Source of the DNA: Aplectana chamaeleonis | Lineage: Eukaryota; Nematoda; Chromadorea; Rhabditida; Cosmocercidae | DNA: 64,000 nt | Assembly (NCBI GenBank): GCA_029168955.1 | Contig: JAPDOI010000010.1 | Coordinates: 3,371,001-3,435,000, forward strand | Direction: 5' to 3' | Shown: positions 1 to 10,096 of the stretch, piece by piece | Layout of the letters: the number at the start of each line of letters is the position of its first letter | Numbering within the stretch: position 1 is the first letter of the stretch | Made by a program: the position numbers and the translations under genes | The notes under the pieces: generated by a model | The model's input: the letters and a program-made list of their open reading frames with translations, nothing else | What the model was told of the DNA's origin: nothing | Databases searched by the model: none

Positions 1-620
1 AGTAGGAAAAAGAGGGAAAACGGAAAAATTCAAGTGAAATGACGTAGAGAGGATGAAAGGAGTAAAGACGAAGGAGAAAGAGGAAATGACGGGGAAACGG
101 AGATGAAGAAAAGAAGACTAGAAGGAAGTCGAATAGAAGAATAGGAAGAAGACGGAGAAAAAAGATGATGGAGCAGAGAAGTAAGAGGAAGTAACGAGAT
201 GAAAGTGAAGGAAAGAACACTAGGTGAATGAAGGAAGGAAGGAAGGAAGGAAGGAAGGAAGGAAGGAAGGAAGGAAGGAAGGAAGGAAGGAAGGAAGGAA
301 GGAAGGAAGGGAGGAAGGAAGGAAGGAAGGAAGGAAGGAAGGAAGGAAGGAAGGAAGGAAGGAAGGAAGGAAAGAAGGAAGGAAGGAAGGAAGGAAGATA
401 GAAAGAAAATGATGACACGGAAAACAAGGAGAGAAAAGGCAACACCAGAAACAAGGGGAAAGAAGTTGAATTTATCAAAGAAGGGGTAAGTAAAGACGAA
501 GAAGAAATGAGGAGAAGAATTCTGTTCTTCATTATTAAATAAGGTTGAAGATGGAGAAGAAACTTCCGTTGAACTTGAATGTTCATCGTGTCCTAACCTT
601 GCTTCAATCCATTGAAATGA
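1..620. repeat. Polypurine (GA-rich) low-complexity tract
   Basis: The plus strand is almost purely A and G over most of this stretch, with short GAAAAGA- and GGAAGA-type words and no credible coding frame. It lies next to a polypyrimidine tract at 690-1065. The same purine-then-pyrimidine pairing recurs at 11965-12150 and 12160-12545, so it is probably part of a repeat family rather than random low complexity. Confidence 0.7.
226..400. repeat. (GAAG)n tetranucleotide microsatellite
   Basis: A run of about 43 GAAG/GGAA units with only a few interruptions (near 310 and 371). Its plus-strand translation (Gly-Arg-Lys-Glu repeats) is a by-product of the repeat, not a gene. Confidence 0.95.
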
Positions 621-689
621 AACGCTATCTTCATTTGTTTACTGTGAATACTGGTTTAGATTTATACCCACATACTAGATTTGTTCTAA

Positions 690-1065
690 TTTTGACCCAA
701 CTTTTTTTCTTTTAACATCGTCATCAATTTCTTGAATCACTTCTTCTTCATCTTTTCCTTTAGCTCTTGCTTTCTTTCTCCACATTTTCTATTTTTTTGT
801 TCTTATTCATTTTCTTCAACATCTCCTTTTCCGTTACTCATCCTTTCATTCAAACTCTTCATCTTCTTCCTCTTTTCCTCTTTTGTTTCAGTCATTTTTC
901 CTCATCTCCTTCTATCTTTCAAATTCCCTTCTCTTTCCTCAACCTTCTCCCTCTTCATGTTATTCTTTACTCTTCTTCTTCTTCTTTCTGCTAATCCCCT
1001 CTTTTTTTGTTCCCATTATTCTTCTCTTATTTTCCCTTTTCTGGCTTTTTTCCCTCTAAATATGT
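690..1065. repeat. Polypyrimidine (CT-rich) tract
   Basis: TTC, CTT and TCTT words dominate the plus strand. Two overlapping open frames here encode only Phe/Leu/Ser-rich peptides, the typical artefact of such DNA. Similar tracts occur at 12160-12545 and 18130-18740, and in all three places the tract lies close to a Penelope-like or hammerhead-like block. Confidence 0.7.
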
Positions 1066-1104
1066 AATTTCGCATGAACCAGGAAAGCCTTCCTTTTTTG
1101 AAAA

Positions 1105-1425
1105 GATTATAACTTAACATCCCGTGATAGTTTAAATGAGGGGGGGGGGGTGAGATTCCTTTGAGATTTCGGTTTGAAGAGGTCTTGGAATACGATTATA
1201 TTATAAGGAAGGATCCAAGCAAAAAAAAATTGGGATACTATGGATATAAAAAAGTCAAAATAAATAAGCATAAAACTACATTTACTGATGATTTTAAACG
1301 ACTAAAATCTTGTCAGCGAGGAGCAACCTAGTTGCTATGGATAGAGTTGCTTGAGAATAAATGTTAAAAGAACTATATTCCACGTTCGACTTTCAATAAA
1401 TCTCGGCATGATATGGTATTGTAAT
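1105..1425 (+). repeat. Diverged dispersed block, partner of 18920-19150
   Basis: The TTAACATCC start, a G-rich patch, a TTGAAGAG-TCT-GGAA word and GATTATATT occur in the same order at 18922-19010. The later words CTAGTTGC..GGATAGAGTTG resemble GTAGCTAGGGATAAGAATTG near 19125. Divergence is high. The block follows a CT-rich tract in both places, which suggests a common repeat unit. Confidence 0.4.
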
Positions 1426-1625
1426 AGCACTTGATTGAGCAATTGTCCGAGATGATACAGTTTTATTCAGCTAACGTTTCGGCGTTTTCGCCTTCTTCGG
1501 AGCCTGGAATGCGAAAGACACATAAGGATTTAGCCGACCAAGCACTTTTTCACAGCAAATAGAGAAAGTTTTCAAGAAAATAGGCGAAACACAACGTCGT
1601 AAGGCATTTTAAGGGTACTAACCTT
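1426..1625 (-). repeat. Left inverted arm of the PLE (pseudo-LTR)
   Basis: This arm is the reverse complement of 2159-2358 with only a handful of mismatches and a small indel near the hammerhead-like core. On the minus strand it lies just after the endonuclease, in the position of a 3' pseudo-LTR. Confidence 0.8.
1476..1500 (-). other. Hammerhead-ribozyme-like core (PLE arm)
   Basis: On the minus strand the core reads CCGAAGA, A, a perfect GGCG/CGCC stem with an AAAA loop, then GAAAC. A hammerhead core is CUGANGA-stem II-GAAA, so this copy has one core mismatch (C for U). Stem II is clear. I could not find a convincing stem I, so catalytic ability is not claimed. Confidence 0.45.
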
Positions 1626-1842
1626 CAGAAAACAGACCAAGGCCTGCCAGACACCCTCAGTTGAACTCAGATGGCGGGTGAATGAGCGGGACCACATCAG
1701 ACCACCCACCTCGTTAGCCTTCAGAAGGCCGATCAAGCCCATTGGCAAATCAAAACCCACAAAGGTCAACAAAAGGGGCTAGTTCTTGGGTGAACGCCAC
1801 ACATTCGTCCTTTCTGTTAATTTGCGGATTTCTGGAGTTTAT

Positions 1843-2154
1843 CTAGGAGGCCTCCAGAGTTCTGCAAGCAGCTATATCTGGTTCCCGTGCAAGGATCGTG
1901 ACACTTACATGGAAACGGCTGTTTTCATGCACGCGCACCCGGTGTTCCCCCAATGGAGTAGAAACCTTGGAGTTTCTAAGGCCATCCAAGTGCTCTTTAA
2001 TCCTTACACAAAGATGCCTGCTGGTTTCTCCCACATACTCCTCCCTGCACATCTGACAGGTTATCAGATAGACCACCCCTGTGCTCATACAATCGCCTTC
2101 CTTTCCATATGGGCAAATTACGCAAGATGCCGTAGTGCAAGCGCGGTCATATAA
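1843..2154 (-). pseudogene. Penelope-like GIY-YIG endonuclease domain (fragment)
   Basis: The minus frame from about 2154 down to 1843 encodes a Cys-x2-Cys linker segment (SCVICPYG), then VVYLITC-x2-C, then EYVGET-x-RHL-x-x-RI-x-EH. These are the GIY-YIG endonuclease signatures, with the Arg and the EH motif, in the form seen at the C-terminus of Penelope-like polyproteins. A natural upstream reverse transcriptase is absent. The frame stops at 1843, just before the left arm. The enzyme would nick target DNA during retrotransposition; here it is an isolated relic without its polymerase. Confidence 0.75.
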
Positions 2155-2158
2155 GCGG

Positions 2159-2358
2159 AAGGTTAGTACCCTTAAAATGCCTTACGACGTTGTGTTTCGC
2201 CTATTTTCTTGAAAACTTTCTCTATTTGCTGTGAAATAGTGCTCGGTCGGCTAAATCCTTATGTGTCTTTCGCATTCCAGGCTCCGACGAGGGCGAAAAC
2301 GCCGAAACGTTAGCTGAATAAAACTGTATCATCTCGGACAATTGCTCAATCAAGTGCT
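2159..2358 (+). repeat. Right inverted arm of the PLE
   Basis: Reverse complement of 1426-1625. The inverted placement gives a stem-loop of about 930 bp with a 530-bp loop holding the endonuclease. Confidence 0.8.
2284..2308 (+). other. Hammerhead-ribozyme-like core (second PLE arm)
   Basis: Reads CCGACGA, GGGCG-AAAA-CGCC, GAAAC. It is the inverted partner of the motif at 1476-1500, with the stem intact and the same one-base departure from CUGANGA. Confidence 0.4.
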
Positions 2359-2869
2359 GCTAAAAGAACTCGTATCTAATATTGTTTCATTTTGCAAATT
2401 AAAATTAAAATATCAAATATTTGCTGTTTTACATACACATTTTTGGCACATGGCTCATTTTTTTAGCGTGAAAGTCTCGCTTCACGTTGAAGATATAAGC
2501 GTGAAAGTCTCGCTTCACGTTAGAGATATAGGTTCATGGAATGAATACTTGCTTAAAATATAAATGTTGTCACCTCAATTGATCAAAACGACCGTATCAC
2601 TAACTGAATTAGTAAATTGATTCGAATATTATAATCTCCGAAATGCGTGGAAAAGAGAAGTTTTTAATCACGCTATGAGGAGAGGAACTATCTAAAATAC
2701 CTTCCGAGAGACGCTGTAAACTCCTAAGTAGAAGGGAACATCGGGATCTCTCCTCTGTAGATCGAAACTCAGATTAACAAAACCATTCAACCAACAGTGT
2801 TTTTAAAAGTTACACGTCTTCTAGGGACATTTTAGAACTCCTACTTCAAGAAAATTCAAGAATTCATTT
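2359..2869. other. AT-rich non-coding stretch
   Basis: No gene or known repeat recognised apart from the short tandem hairpins at 2465-2530. Confidence 0.6.
2465..2530. repeat. Two tandem 33-bp units, each a short hairpin
   Basis: The unit beginning AGCGTGAAAGTC at 2465 repeats almost exactly at 2498. Inside each unit CGTGAA and TTCACG form a six-pair stem around AGTCTCGC. Each unit ends with a GATATA-containing spacer. Confidence 0.8.
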
Positions 2870-3115
2870 GAAAAACGATGCGAAGTACCGGCCAGTGTAT
2901 CCACCTACCCAGGGGAACGCAATGACCTCAAGTGGTCACGTGATATTCAAAATAGTTACGAAATTCTCCATCAAAGTCGCTGTCTCACCCTTCACACAGA
3001 AGAGCGGCTGGCGGCGGGCTCGTTCGGCAGCCGGGCCGCTGACCACTCTCCGTCTTTGCGCGCTGACACTCTTTCTCTGCCGCTGCACTCATCGCGCGAG
3101 AGAGAGGCCGTCGCG
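2870..3115. repeat. GC-rich dispersed repeat R1, copy 1
   Basis: Matches 19550-19795 in the same orientation: both start around a CCGGCCAG word, pass through CACGTGA and TTACGAAATT, and contain the stretch GGCGGGCTCGTTCGGCAGCC followed by CTCTCCGTCT..TGCGCGC. A shorter related tail (GTGGGGTGRTAAGTGACCG) occurs at 3120 and 25768. The open frame across it is not supported as a gene. Class unknown. Confidence 0.65.
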
Positions 3116-4183
3116 CCGCCGTGGGGTGGTAAGTGACCGAAGACGCGCGCAACCCCTTTTTCGAAATCTCAGTTCAAAGTGAACGTAGAAATTAGAGCTA
3201 AATTGCATTAAAAAAACGCAAGAAGATGGTATATGAACCCAAAAATGGTTTAGAATGGTTCACTGGTTTTCGAGTGAAAATTGAAAGACCGCGTGTTTTT
3301 GCTGTTAATCTCCTTTTTTTTCAGACGGCGTTCACGATCTTGCGGGTACACTTAAAATTGAGCTAGGGAGCTCATTTTTGGATAGGAGGCTGGAAATGGA
3401 TGCAGGTCGCTCCTGTTCCAATTTGAATTCGATACCTTAACTTTGAAGGGTACCTCAAAATCGATTACGGGACACTTCTCACCCGACCGAGCAGCGGCAG
3501 TGCGGGGCGCTGCCGAGCGCGGCCAATGCCACCGTTGTCTCGCGTCTCTGCAGAGTGAAAGTGGCGGCCTGCCAGCCGCCGCGGCCGGCGCTCTTGAGCC
3601 TCACCGTACACAGAGAAGCTGTAAGGATGGCTACAGCTGTAAAAGAAGTACTCAGCGATTCAGGAAGAGCTATAGAGCGATTTGCAAAAAAAAAGGAAAA
3701 GCGGAAGGGAATAAAGCAATCAGAATGGGGGAAAACCCTGATCAAAGACTTTTTTCTTTGTTTTTGAATTTCCATGGGTTCATTCTCTTGTGGTTCTCAT
3801 CGTCTAGTAGTGAGAAAAATGTCTGGCGATAAACGCCAAGGAAAAAGATTGTGAGACCCTGGTTTCGAAGAGAGAGAGAGAGAAATTTCCAGAAAATGTT
3901 TTTTTTCACGTAACAGATCTTTGGAATACAGGACCAAACTTTTGAAAACCAATGATTAAGGGAAATGATTTTCTTTGGAAGTTTAGCCCCATGAACATAT
4001 TCAGCCCGAACCAATGTTCAAGTACCCACTAGTGTTCTAATTTCAGTATCTCATATTTTCATTTTTACTTTTCGAAAAGATGCTGCCGTTAAGCAATAAG
4101 TTTCCTACGTTACACGTAGGCTTTCAAGGTCTTCCGATTGTCAACACGTGTTATGGCTTTAGAACTACAAGGCCAACTACAAG
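3116..4183. other. No recognised gene; GC-rich patch at 3480-3600
   Basis: Several frames of 70-130 codons overlap on both strands with no recognisable domain. The GC-rich patch resembles those in other repeats here (2990-3110, 4640-4740, 5820-5880), so this is likely more repeat DNA. Confidence 0.5.
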
Positions 4184-4610
4184 GCTGCCGAGATGTCGTA
4201 CGTTCGTGCCGTGGCAGTGTGGAGGAAACAACATCACTTTCGTGCAAACCGACATCACTCCCTCCACCGAGAGGGTTTTTGTCATGGGAGAGTCGCTGGC
4301 TGGCCCCAGCTCTCCTGAAGATTCTACTACAAAGGGCTGGCGTCGAGAGGAATCCTGGACCTGTGCAGAAGTATCAATGTGCCACCTGCAGCAAGAAAGT
4401 CACCTGGAATGAAACAAGCGTCCAATGCTTTGGATGCCAAAGGTGGGTGCACTTCTCCTGTTCAGGTCTTAGTTCTGTGAGGCATCACAACTCATCCTTC
4501 CGTTGTGTTCTGTGCTCCGCCCCCAGCAACTCTGATTCCTCATTCACCAACCGCCCCCTCTCTATTGTACATATAAATCTTAACGGCCTTCGTACCAAAT
4601 TGTCTGAACT
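4184..4610 (+). pseudogene. LINE-A1 N-terminal part: leader, 2A-like motif, PHD-like finger, start of endonuclease
   Basis: The frame opens upstream at 4138, but element sequence begins at 4184. It shows a hydrophobic leader, LLQRAGVERNPGP (2A-like), then Cys-x2-Cys, Cys-x2-Cys, W-x-H and Cys-x2-Cys spacing typical of a PHD-type finger, then SIVHINLNGLR, which opens the APE-type endonuclease. The frame is cut at LSEL by the element at 4611-6664, and the domain resumes at 6674. 2A motifs cause ribosome skipping between the Gly and the final Pro. Here that would separate the leader from the finger-endonuclease-polymerase protein; this is inference. Confidence 0.8.
4602..4610. repeat. 9-bp target-site duplication, left copy
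   Basis: GTCTGAACT at 4602-4610 is repeated at 6665-6673. Joining the flanks at one copy restores the endonuclease reading order (SEL then SLFAR), so it marks a true insertion. Confidence 0.9.
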
Positions 4611-6664
4611 TGTCTAAGGGGATCTCACAAGTGAACATGCGTCGCTCGGCATTTTCCCACCGTCGTCGCGCACTCTCCTCGCCGCATGCCTCTCACCCAC
4701 CGCCCAGCCCGAGCGCTGGAGCGCAGAGAAATGAGGCACACTCGTGGATGGGGTTGCAGCACCCAAACTGACATCACGGAGGCACCCAACCGTTATAATC
4801 GATGAGATTAGGGTTATGTGAACTGATTTCGGTAAACAATGTGATGCACTTAGCTGTGAAGCGGGTTTTTAACGGCATGAAATGACGTGGAATCCATTAC
4901 AGTCCAAGTTAAACTTTCAGATATCAAATTATGGGTGGATTGCATGACACATATATAGATTAGGTTTCTCTTAATAAATAGAAAATTAAAATGTGGCCAC
5001 AACATTATTCTGTGTGGCGAAAATCAAAATAATATAGCTCAATAAAATTTAGAATTGCACTCAGAAAATACTTGAACAAAATGAAATAAAATAAAAGCAA
5101 AATCATTAAAAAACATGACTGCATAGCTGTTTAAAAATCAATAATAACTAGGTAAAAACTCTAGAAAAGGGAAAAGACACTTGGAGAGATGTAAAAAATG
5201 AATCGCTTGAAAAATAATTGAAATAAAAAAACACCGAATAAAATGTATGAGTAAATTAATTGATTAAAGAATAGATTGCGAAAAAAATTATGTGCATACA
5301 CTGACTTTGATACTCATTCCAAACCTAAATGATAAGGACTGAATGGATTAAAGTTGGTAATGTTTTACTTGAAAAAGAATTAGGAACAATTTTTGATCCG
5401 TCAAAAAGTTTGGTTAAACGGGCTTCTATAAACAATGCTCTCTGATTTGAAATGACACGAATGGTTTTTTTTGCTAATGACGGGAGCAAGAGAAATTGCT
5501 ACAGAAGGCGGATGAAAACAATTTTTTTTATCAACTAATCGTGGAGCGCTTCACCATCACAGAAAAAAACAGGAGATTGGGCATGCAGTGGAAAAGACAA
5601 TAACGGTTGGTTCAGTATTTCACATAAGTGAAGTCGTGAGGAATACAAGTGTACAGCTGCAAATTGAGATTTGGTAGAATACAGTTCAAATATAATGGGA
5701 AGTTTCAAAATGATTTTTTTAGCAGTTTTCGGATACTCAATGAGCGAGTCTACTCGCCAGAAAATCCAGACAATTTTCGCACTCCCGAGTGGTGGGCTGA
5801 ACGCCTCCTAAAATGTGATGACCGTTGAAGCGCGCGGTCTCAGCGGCTATCTCCTCTTGTCGTCGCTGCTCCTGGGGACGCACGTAATTCCATCAGAGAC
5901 GATATGTTAGCAGATATATTACTTTCTGTTTCTGTTAGCGCAACCGCGATTCTCCCACGCTCGAAAATCGATAAGAGCGCGCGGTTTTCGGAATCTCATA
6001 TCACCTTCTTCAAAATTTCTGGTAGAAGTCAATTGAACACCAGTAGAGTGATAAACGGTCTCATAAAGGCCCATGAATGTATTATATGGGTTAGTTTCAT
6101 TCATTTTCACTTCGAGTATATTGGAACCATTATTAAAACTGTAATCGCAGCGATGCAATCTTCTATTCAAGAACATTACTCAAAGGTAAAGTAATAAGCG
6201 TTGAAGTTCTGGTTCGGTAAATAGAAGGCTCCACTAATTATTTCACGGTTTCATACGTAAAAATAAGAATAAACACTGAAAAAACGCCGAGACATAGCAA
6301 AATTACTTTATTTATCGACGTTCCTTATAATTAATCGTTTCATTTTAGCGATTTTTCCACGAAAACGCATATTTTCACACTTCCGCTTCATTGTTCGTTT
6401 GGATGTTAGTTTTTGGTTTGTTAGGAACTTTTAAATTCATTCTCAACCCCCTACAGTTAAGCCAAAGGCAGGCTAAACCCCGAAACCGTTGACGAATGCT
6501 GCCAGCCGGATCTCTGCGCTATAGTCTGCAGACAGTGTAAGCGAATCCATACCATGCATGCCGAGCCATCGGATTGATGGTCGGACAGCAGAATACCCTG
6601 CTCGTCTCGCTGCGGGCAGAGACTGAGGGGACAGCCGTGTTCACTTGTGAGATCTCCCGTAACC
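4611..6664. mobile_element. Non-autonomous TIR transposon, Mutator (MULE)-like, 2,054 bp
   Basis: Flanked by the 9-bp duplication GTCTGAACT. The ends are imperfect inverted repeats: TGTCTAAGGGGATCTCACAA at the left, and GGGAGATCTCACAAGTGAAC near the right end read on the minus strand. A 9-bp TSD is the hallmark of Mutator-like elements. The interior is GC-rich near the left end, AT-rich in the middle, and has small GC patches at 5740-5890 and 6440-6600. No transposase frame is present, so it would have been moved in trans. It interrupts LINE-A1 and is therefore younger than it. Confidence 0.8.
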
Positions 6665-6673
6665 GTCTGAACT
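6665..6673. repeat. 9-bp target-site duplication, right copy
   Basis: Second copy of GTCTGAACT. The LINE endonuclease reading resumes immediately after it. Confidence 0.9.
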
Positions 6674-8625
6674 ATCACTCTTCGCACGTACTCATCACCC
6701 GGATGTTATTATGGTTCAATAAACCAAAGTCTCTCCCTCTACCACTTATCCCCAACCAAACATTCCTGGCTATACTGCCTATCACATCCCAAGGACAGCT
6801 GCTCTTGGAGGCGGAGTTTCTACATTTGTACTTTCTAACTTACCCTCTCATCTAATTCCAAATGCTCCCAAGGACGACACTCTCGAGTACGTTCCCGTTC
6901 ACCTCCCTCTTAAAACCCATTATCTCTATTTTATATTTACACTCCTCCCACCACTTCTTGTCCCCCAATCTACAACCACATACCTCTTCTTAAACAGTTG
7001 CATGACTGCTCTCTCTCCCCTTCAGCTGTCTCTGCAGGTGACACGTTCTGTTCTGCGCTTGAGTCTGACGCCAGAGGGGAAGACGTTGAAGAATGGGCTC
7101 AGGAAAGTGATCTGGTTATTCACGACGACCAGCCGACTCGTCTCCCTGCCTTAAGTCGACCTTCTAGCCCGGACATCTCCCTTATTTCATCCAATCTTTA
7201 TATTGCTTGCACATGGTCCTCTTCCACAACTCTTTCCAGCGACCACATTCCCGTCTTTCTCCATATTGATCTCTCAAACTCTCTTGCACCTTATATTGGT
7301 ATTCGTCAACGTTTTTATCTCAATTTAGGCCTTGCAGACTGGGGCCTGTTCAGAAAGGTTGCGCTCCGCCAGGCAGCTGAATATCCATGGAATGGCGATG
7401 TGCACCAGAAAGAGCGTCACATATCTGACGCCACCCGGAAGGCTACAAAAGCGGCCATACCTGAAGGACGTGTGAAAAGTTTCTACCCTAATGTCACCAG
7501 GGAGATTCTACAGAAGATCAGGACTAGAGATGAAAAGAGAGCTGAGAATCATTTGGACCCTGAGGTGGCCAAGCTGGATGAAGAGATAAAAAAGGATCTG
7601 GACAAGCACAAGAAAGACAGTAGGGAGAAGTTCACTGAAAGGTTGAATTTTAAAACCGACGGAGCAACTGCGTGGAAAGTATTGAGGAAGATATCTGGAA
7701 AGTGCGCCCCCTCCTCGAACTCTACCATAGAGTTCGATAACAGCGTCTTCAAATCAGGAAAGGCTGCCGCATATGCTCCTGGCAAAAATTCTTTCATCAC
7801 ACGTACCAAGCGAGGCGTACAAAACAGAGTCACGGTAAGAGAACTAAGCCGTCTGCCGCTGATGAACGCCACTGAGGCCTTCACTGCTGCTCAAGTGGAG
7901 AAGGCTATCAAGGAAATGCGGAACTCGAAGGCTCTCGGACCTGATGGTATCTCAGCAGCCATCTTGAAGAAGCTTCCCAAGGAACTTCTACCGATGATCG
8001 CAGATATCATAAACACTTCTTTCCGAACCTGCACTCTACCCCAAGCATGGAAGACCGCCAATGTGATACCCCTGCCTAAGCCAGGCAAATCGCAAAGCAC
8101 GGCGAAGGGCTATCGCCCTATTAGCCTGTTGTCACCGATCGCGAAAGTAGCCGAAAAGCTAATCGTAAGGGACATGGCAGAGCAGAATGAGGCACAGCAA
8201 CATCAACATGGGTTTAGAAAGCTTCACTCCACCACCACTGCCCTTCTGGAGATTGTCAGCTATGCGGTTGATGGGTTCAATTTCAGAAAGCCTTTTAGAA
8301 CAGTGGCCGTTGCCCTCGATCTAACCAAAGCATTTGATTATGTTAACCTAGGACTTTTACCCGAGAAACTATTGAAGTCCTCGCTACAATCGTGGCAGAA
8401 GCGTTGGATCGCAGCATTTACGAAAGGTCGTCGGGCCAAAGTGCTATTCCAGAATCACGTCTCCGATAGTGTACCTATAGCAGCCGGTGTGCCGCAGGGT
8501 GAAGTTTTGTCACCTGCCCTCTTCAGCCTGTATATTGAAGACCTACCCGAACCTCCTGAAGATATAAAAATTGTAGCGTATGCCGACCATATCACCATCA
8601 TCCGCCGTAATCGTGACATACAGTA
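6674..8625 (+). pseudogene. LINE-A1 endonuclease (C-terminal part) and reverse transcriptase, broken
   Basis: From 6674 the reading shows HHPDVIMVQ of the endonuclease, an in-frame stop and frameshifts before 6998, and then a long frame (6998-8626). Landmarks: SSDHIPV (endonuclease), LPLPKPGK and GYRPISLLSP (RT fingers), QHQHGFRKLHSTTTAL, ALDLTKAFD (first catalytic Asp), AGVPQGEVLSPALF, and YADH where YADD is expected. The second Asp of the catalytic pair is replaced by His, so this RT would be dead even without the frameshift at about 8625. The family belongs to the Jockey/CR1-like superfamily by its motifs; exact clade not resolved. Confidence 0.85.
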
Positions 8626-9660
8626 ACCGCAAACAAGATCAGCGACTATTTCGTCGAGCTTAAAAACTTTCTCGATAGTATGATGCTCACAGTTTCCGCG
8701 GCGAAGTCTTCTGTTTCGGTATTCACATCTGACCCAAAGGAACACAGCGCCCAACCTGTTGTCAGGTGGGATGGTGACCTCTTGCCTACGGCGCAATTTC
8801 CTAAACTGCTGGGCCTCGTTTTGGAATCATCGCTGAAGTTTCACAAAAATGCTGAACAGAAGCAGGCAATTATCAAGGCAAAGCTTAATGTGTTGAGAGC
8901 TCTAAGAGGAACGTCCTGGGGTGGCAAAATCCTGGGGTGGCAAAAAACAATCTTGACGACATATCGAGCTATTCTGCAGCCTGCATTGGAGTATGCTGCA
9001 CCTGTCTGGCAGCACATCGTGTCGGACAGTTCCTGGACTTGGATGCAGCGAATTCGGAATGCTGCACTACGAATAGCCACTGGATGTGCAAAAAGCTCAC
9101 CAATTGAGCCCCTTCACGCCGAGGCCCATATCTTGCCAGTGAAAGAGCATTGTCAGCTCCAGGCTCAGCAGATGTTTGTTAATGTCCTTAAGCAACCTAT
9201 TCATCCGTCGAGAAGACTATTAAATCCCGTGAGAGAGAGATCGATCAGAGTGCCGTTTGCCGATGCTCCGAACAAAGTGAATGTACAGAGATGGACAGAC
9301 TCCAATCAAGAACGGCTTCGTCTCTTACGCGCGGAGCACACCCGGTTCGCGAAGGATCATCTCGCCAAAGCGGCCGTCAACCCTATTCTCGGTGATGTGC
9401 CGCCCAGGGTATGTGATACCGAGTCCGAGCTCGGTAGGCGCGCCAGGTGTATCCTCGCTTCGTTGCGCTGCGGACATTCTCCATTGCTTATGTCTTACCT
9501 GCACAGGATCGACAATAGTCAGCTTGACGTGTGCCCGGACTGTGGAAACGAAGGCCACGACACTAAGCACCTATTTGATTGTCCGAAGAAGCCAACAACG
9601 CTCAGTACAATAGACTTGTGGACGAATCCAGTGCTGGTCGCCCAGTTTCTCAACTTGTGA
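8626..9660 (+). pseudogene. LINE-A1 RT thumb and C-terminal Cys/His finger
   Basis: Continues the polymerase after the frameshift. It has AAKSSVSVFTSDPKEH, LLGLVLESSLKFHKN, ILQPALEYAAPVWQH and INAALRIATGC-type segments shared with the other LINE-A copies. It ends in CPDCGNEGHDTKHLFDCP, a CCHC-like knuckle found at the C-terminus of many Jockey/CR1-type LINEs, then the family ending LVAQFLNL and a stop at 9658-9660. The 3' tail follows within 35 bases. Confidence 0.85.
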
Positions 9661-9694
9661 CGAAACCCCTCTCAGTGGCTGCAAAGAAGAAGAA

Positions 9695-10096
9695 GGCCAT
9701 CTCTTGAGAAAATGAATTTAACTTAAATTGATTGCTCCGGAATGTTGATAAATTCTGTATCTGACACACTACGTTCAAAATTCAAGCCTGAGCATGTGTA
9801 AGGTTAAATCTGTGATGCTCTCTGACTTATGGAGATTTAATCAAGTTTCGTAAGGCCTGACCTGAGGTACAAACAGTACTGGACAAATCGCACCACATTG
9901 GTTTTTTTTTTGAGAGACTTCTACGCATCTCACAATCGCCCGATTTCTTGCCCACAAAACAACACAAATCCCCGGTTTCTTTGAATGTTCATCCAGAATT
10001 CAGAAGGCGCGTCTACTGGACGTCTTAAATAAAGAAATAAATGAAATCTCGGCCGAAGCATAGCAAAAACTGACGGAATTTCGATGTTCTACAGGG
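9695..10096. other. Non-coding spacer
   Basis: No gene or repeat recognised. It ends in CTACAGGG, which is the duplicated target of the next element. Confidence 0.5.

Larger units (their letters stand above)
1426..2358 (-). mobile_element. 5'-truncated Penelope-like element with inverted terminal arms
   Basis: Two near-identical arms of about 200 bp lie in inverted orientation (1426-1625 and 2159-2358) around a minus-strand GIY-YIG endonuclease. Penelope-like elements are known for GIY-YIG endonucleases, frequent 5' truncation, and terminal pseudo-LTRs in direct or inverted arrangement. The reverse transcriptase is missing, so this is a dead copy. Each arm carries a hammerhead-like motif, which is also reported for this class. 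Confidence 0.75.
4184..9694 (+). mobile_element. LINE-A copy 1 (non-LTR retrotransposon), split by a TIR element
   Basis: The 5' end GCTGCCGAGATGTC is the same start seen in minus orientation at 35245, 49686 and 63077. The 3' end is TGGCTGCAAAG followed by AAG/GAA units, also the common 3' end of this family. Between lie a 2A-like motif, a PHD-like finger, APE-type endonuclease and reverse transcriptase in one reading direction. Removing the 2,054-bp insert leaves about 3.4 kb, matching intact copy 2. I found no clear TSD for this copy. Confidence 0.85.

Noticed and set aside
224..412. Open frame of Gly-Arg-Lys-Glu repeats
   Set aside because: Direct translation of the (GAAG)n microsatellite; no independent coding signal.
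732..1067. Phe/Leu/Ser-rich frames resembling membrane proteins
   Set aside because: Polypyrimidine DNA gives such frames in every register; same at 12148-12546 and 18211-18737.
2868..3182. Arg/Ser-rich 104-codon plus frame
   Set aside because: Lies in dispersed repeat R1; the second copy (19550-19795) does not keep the frame.
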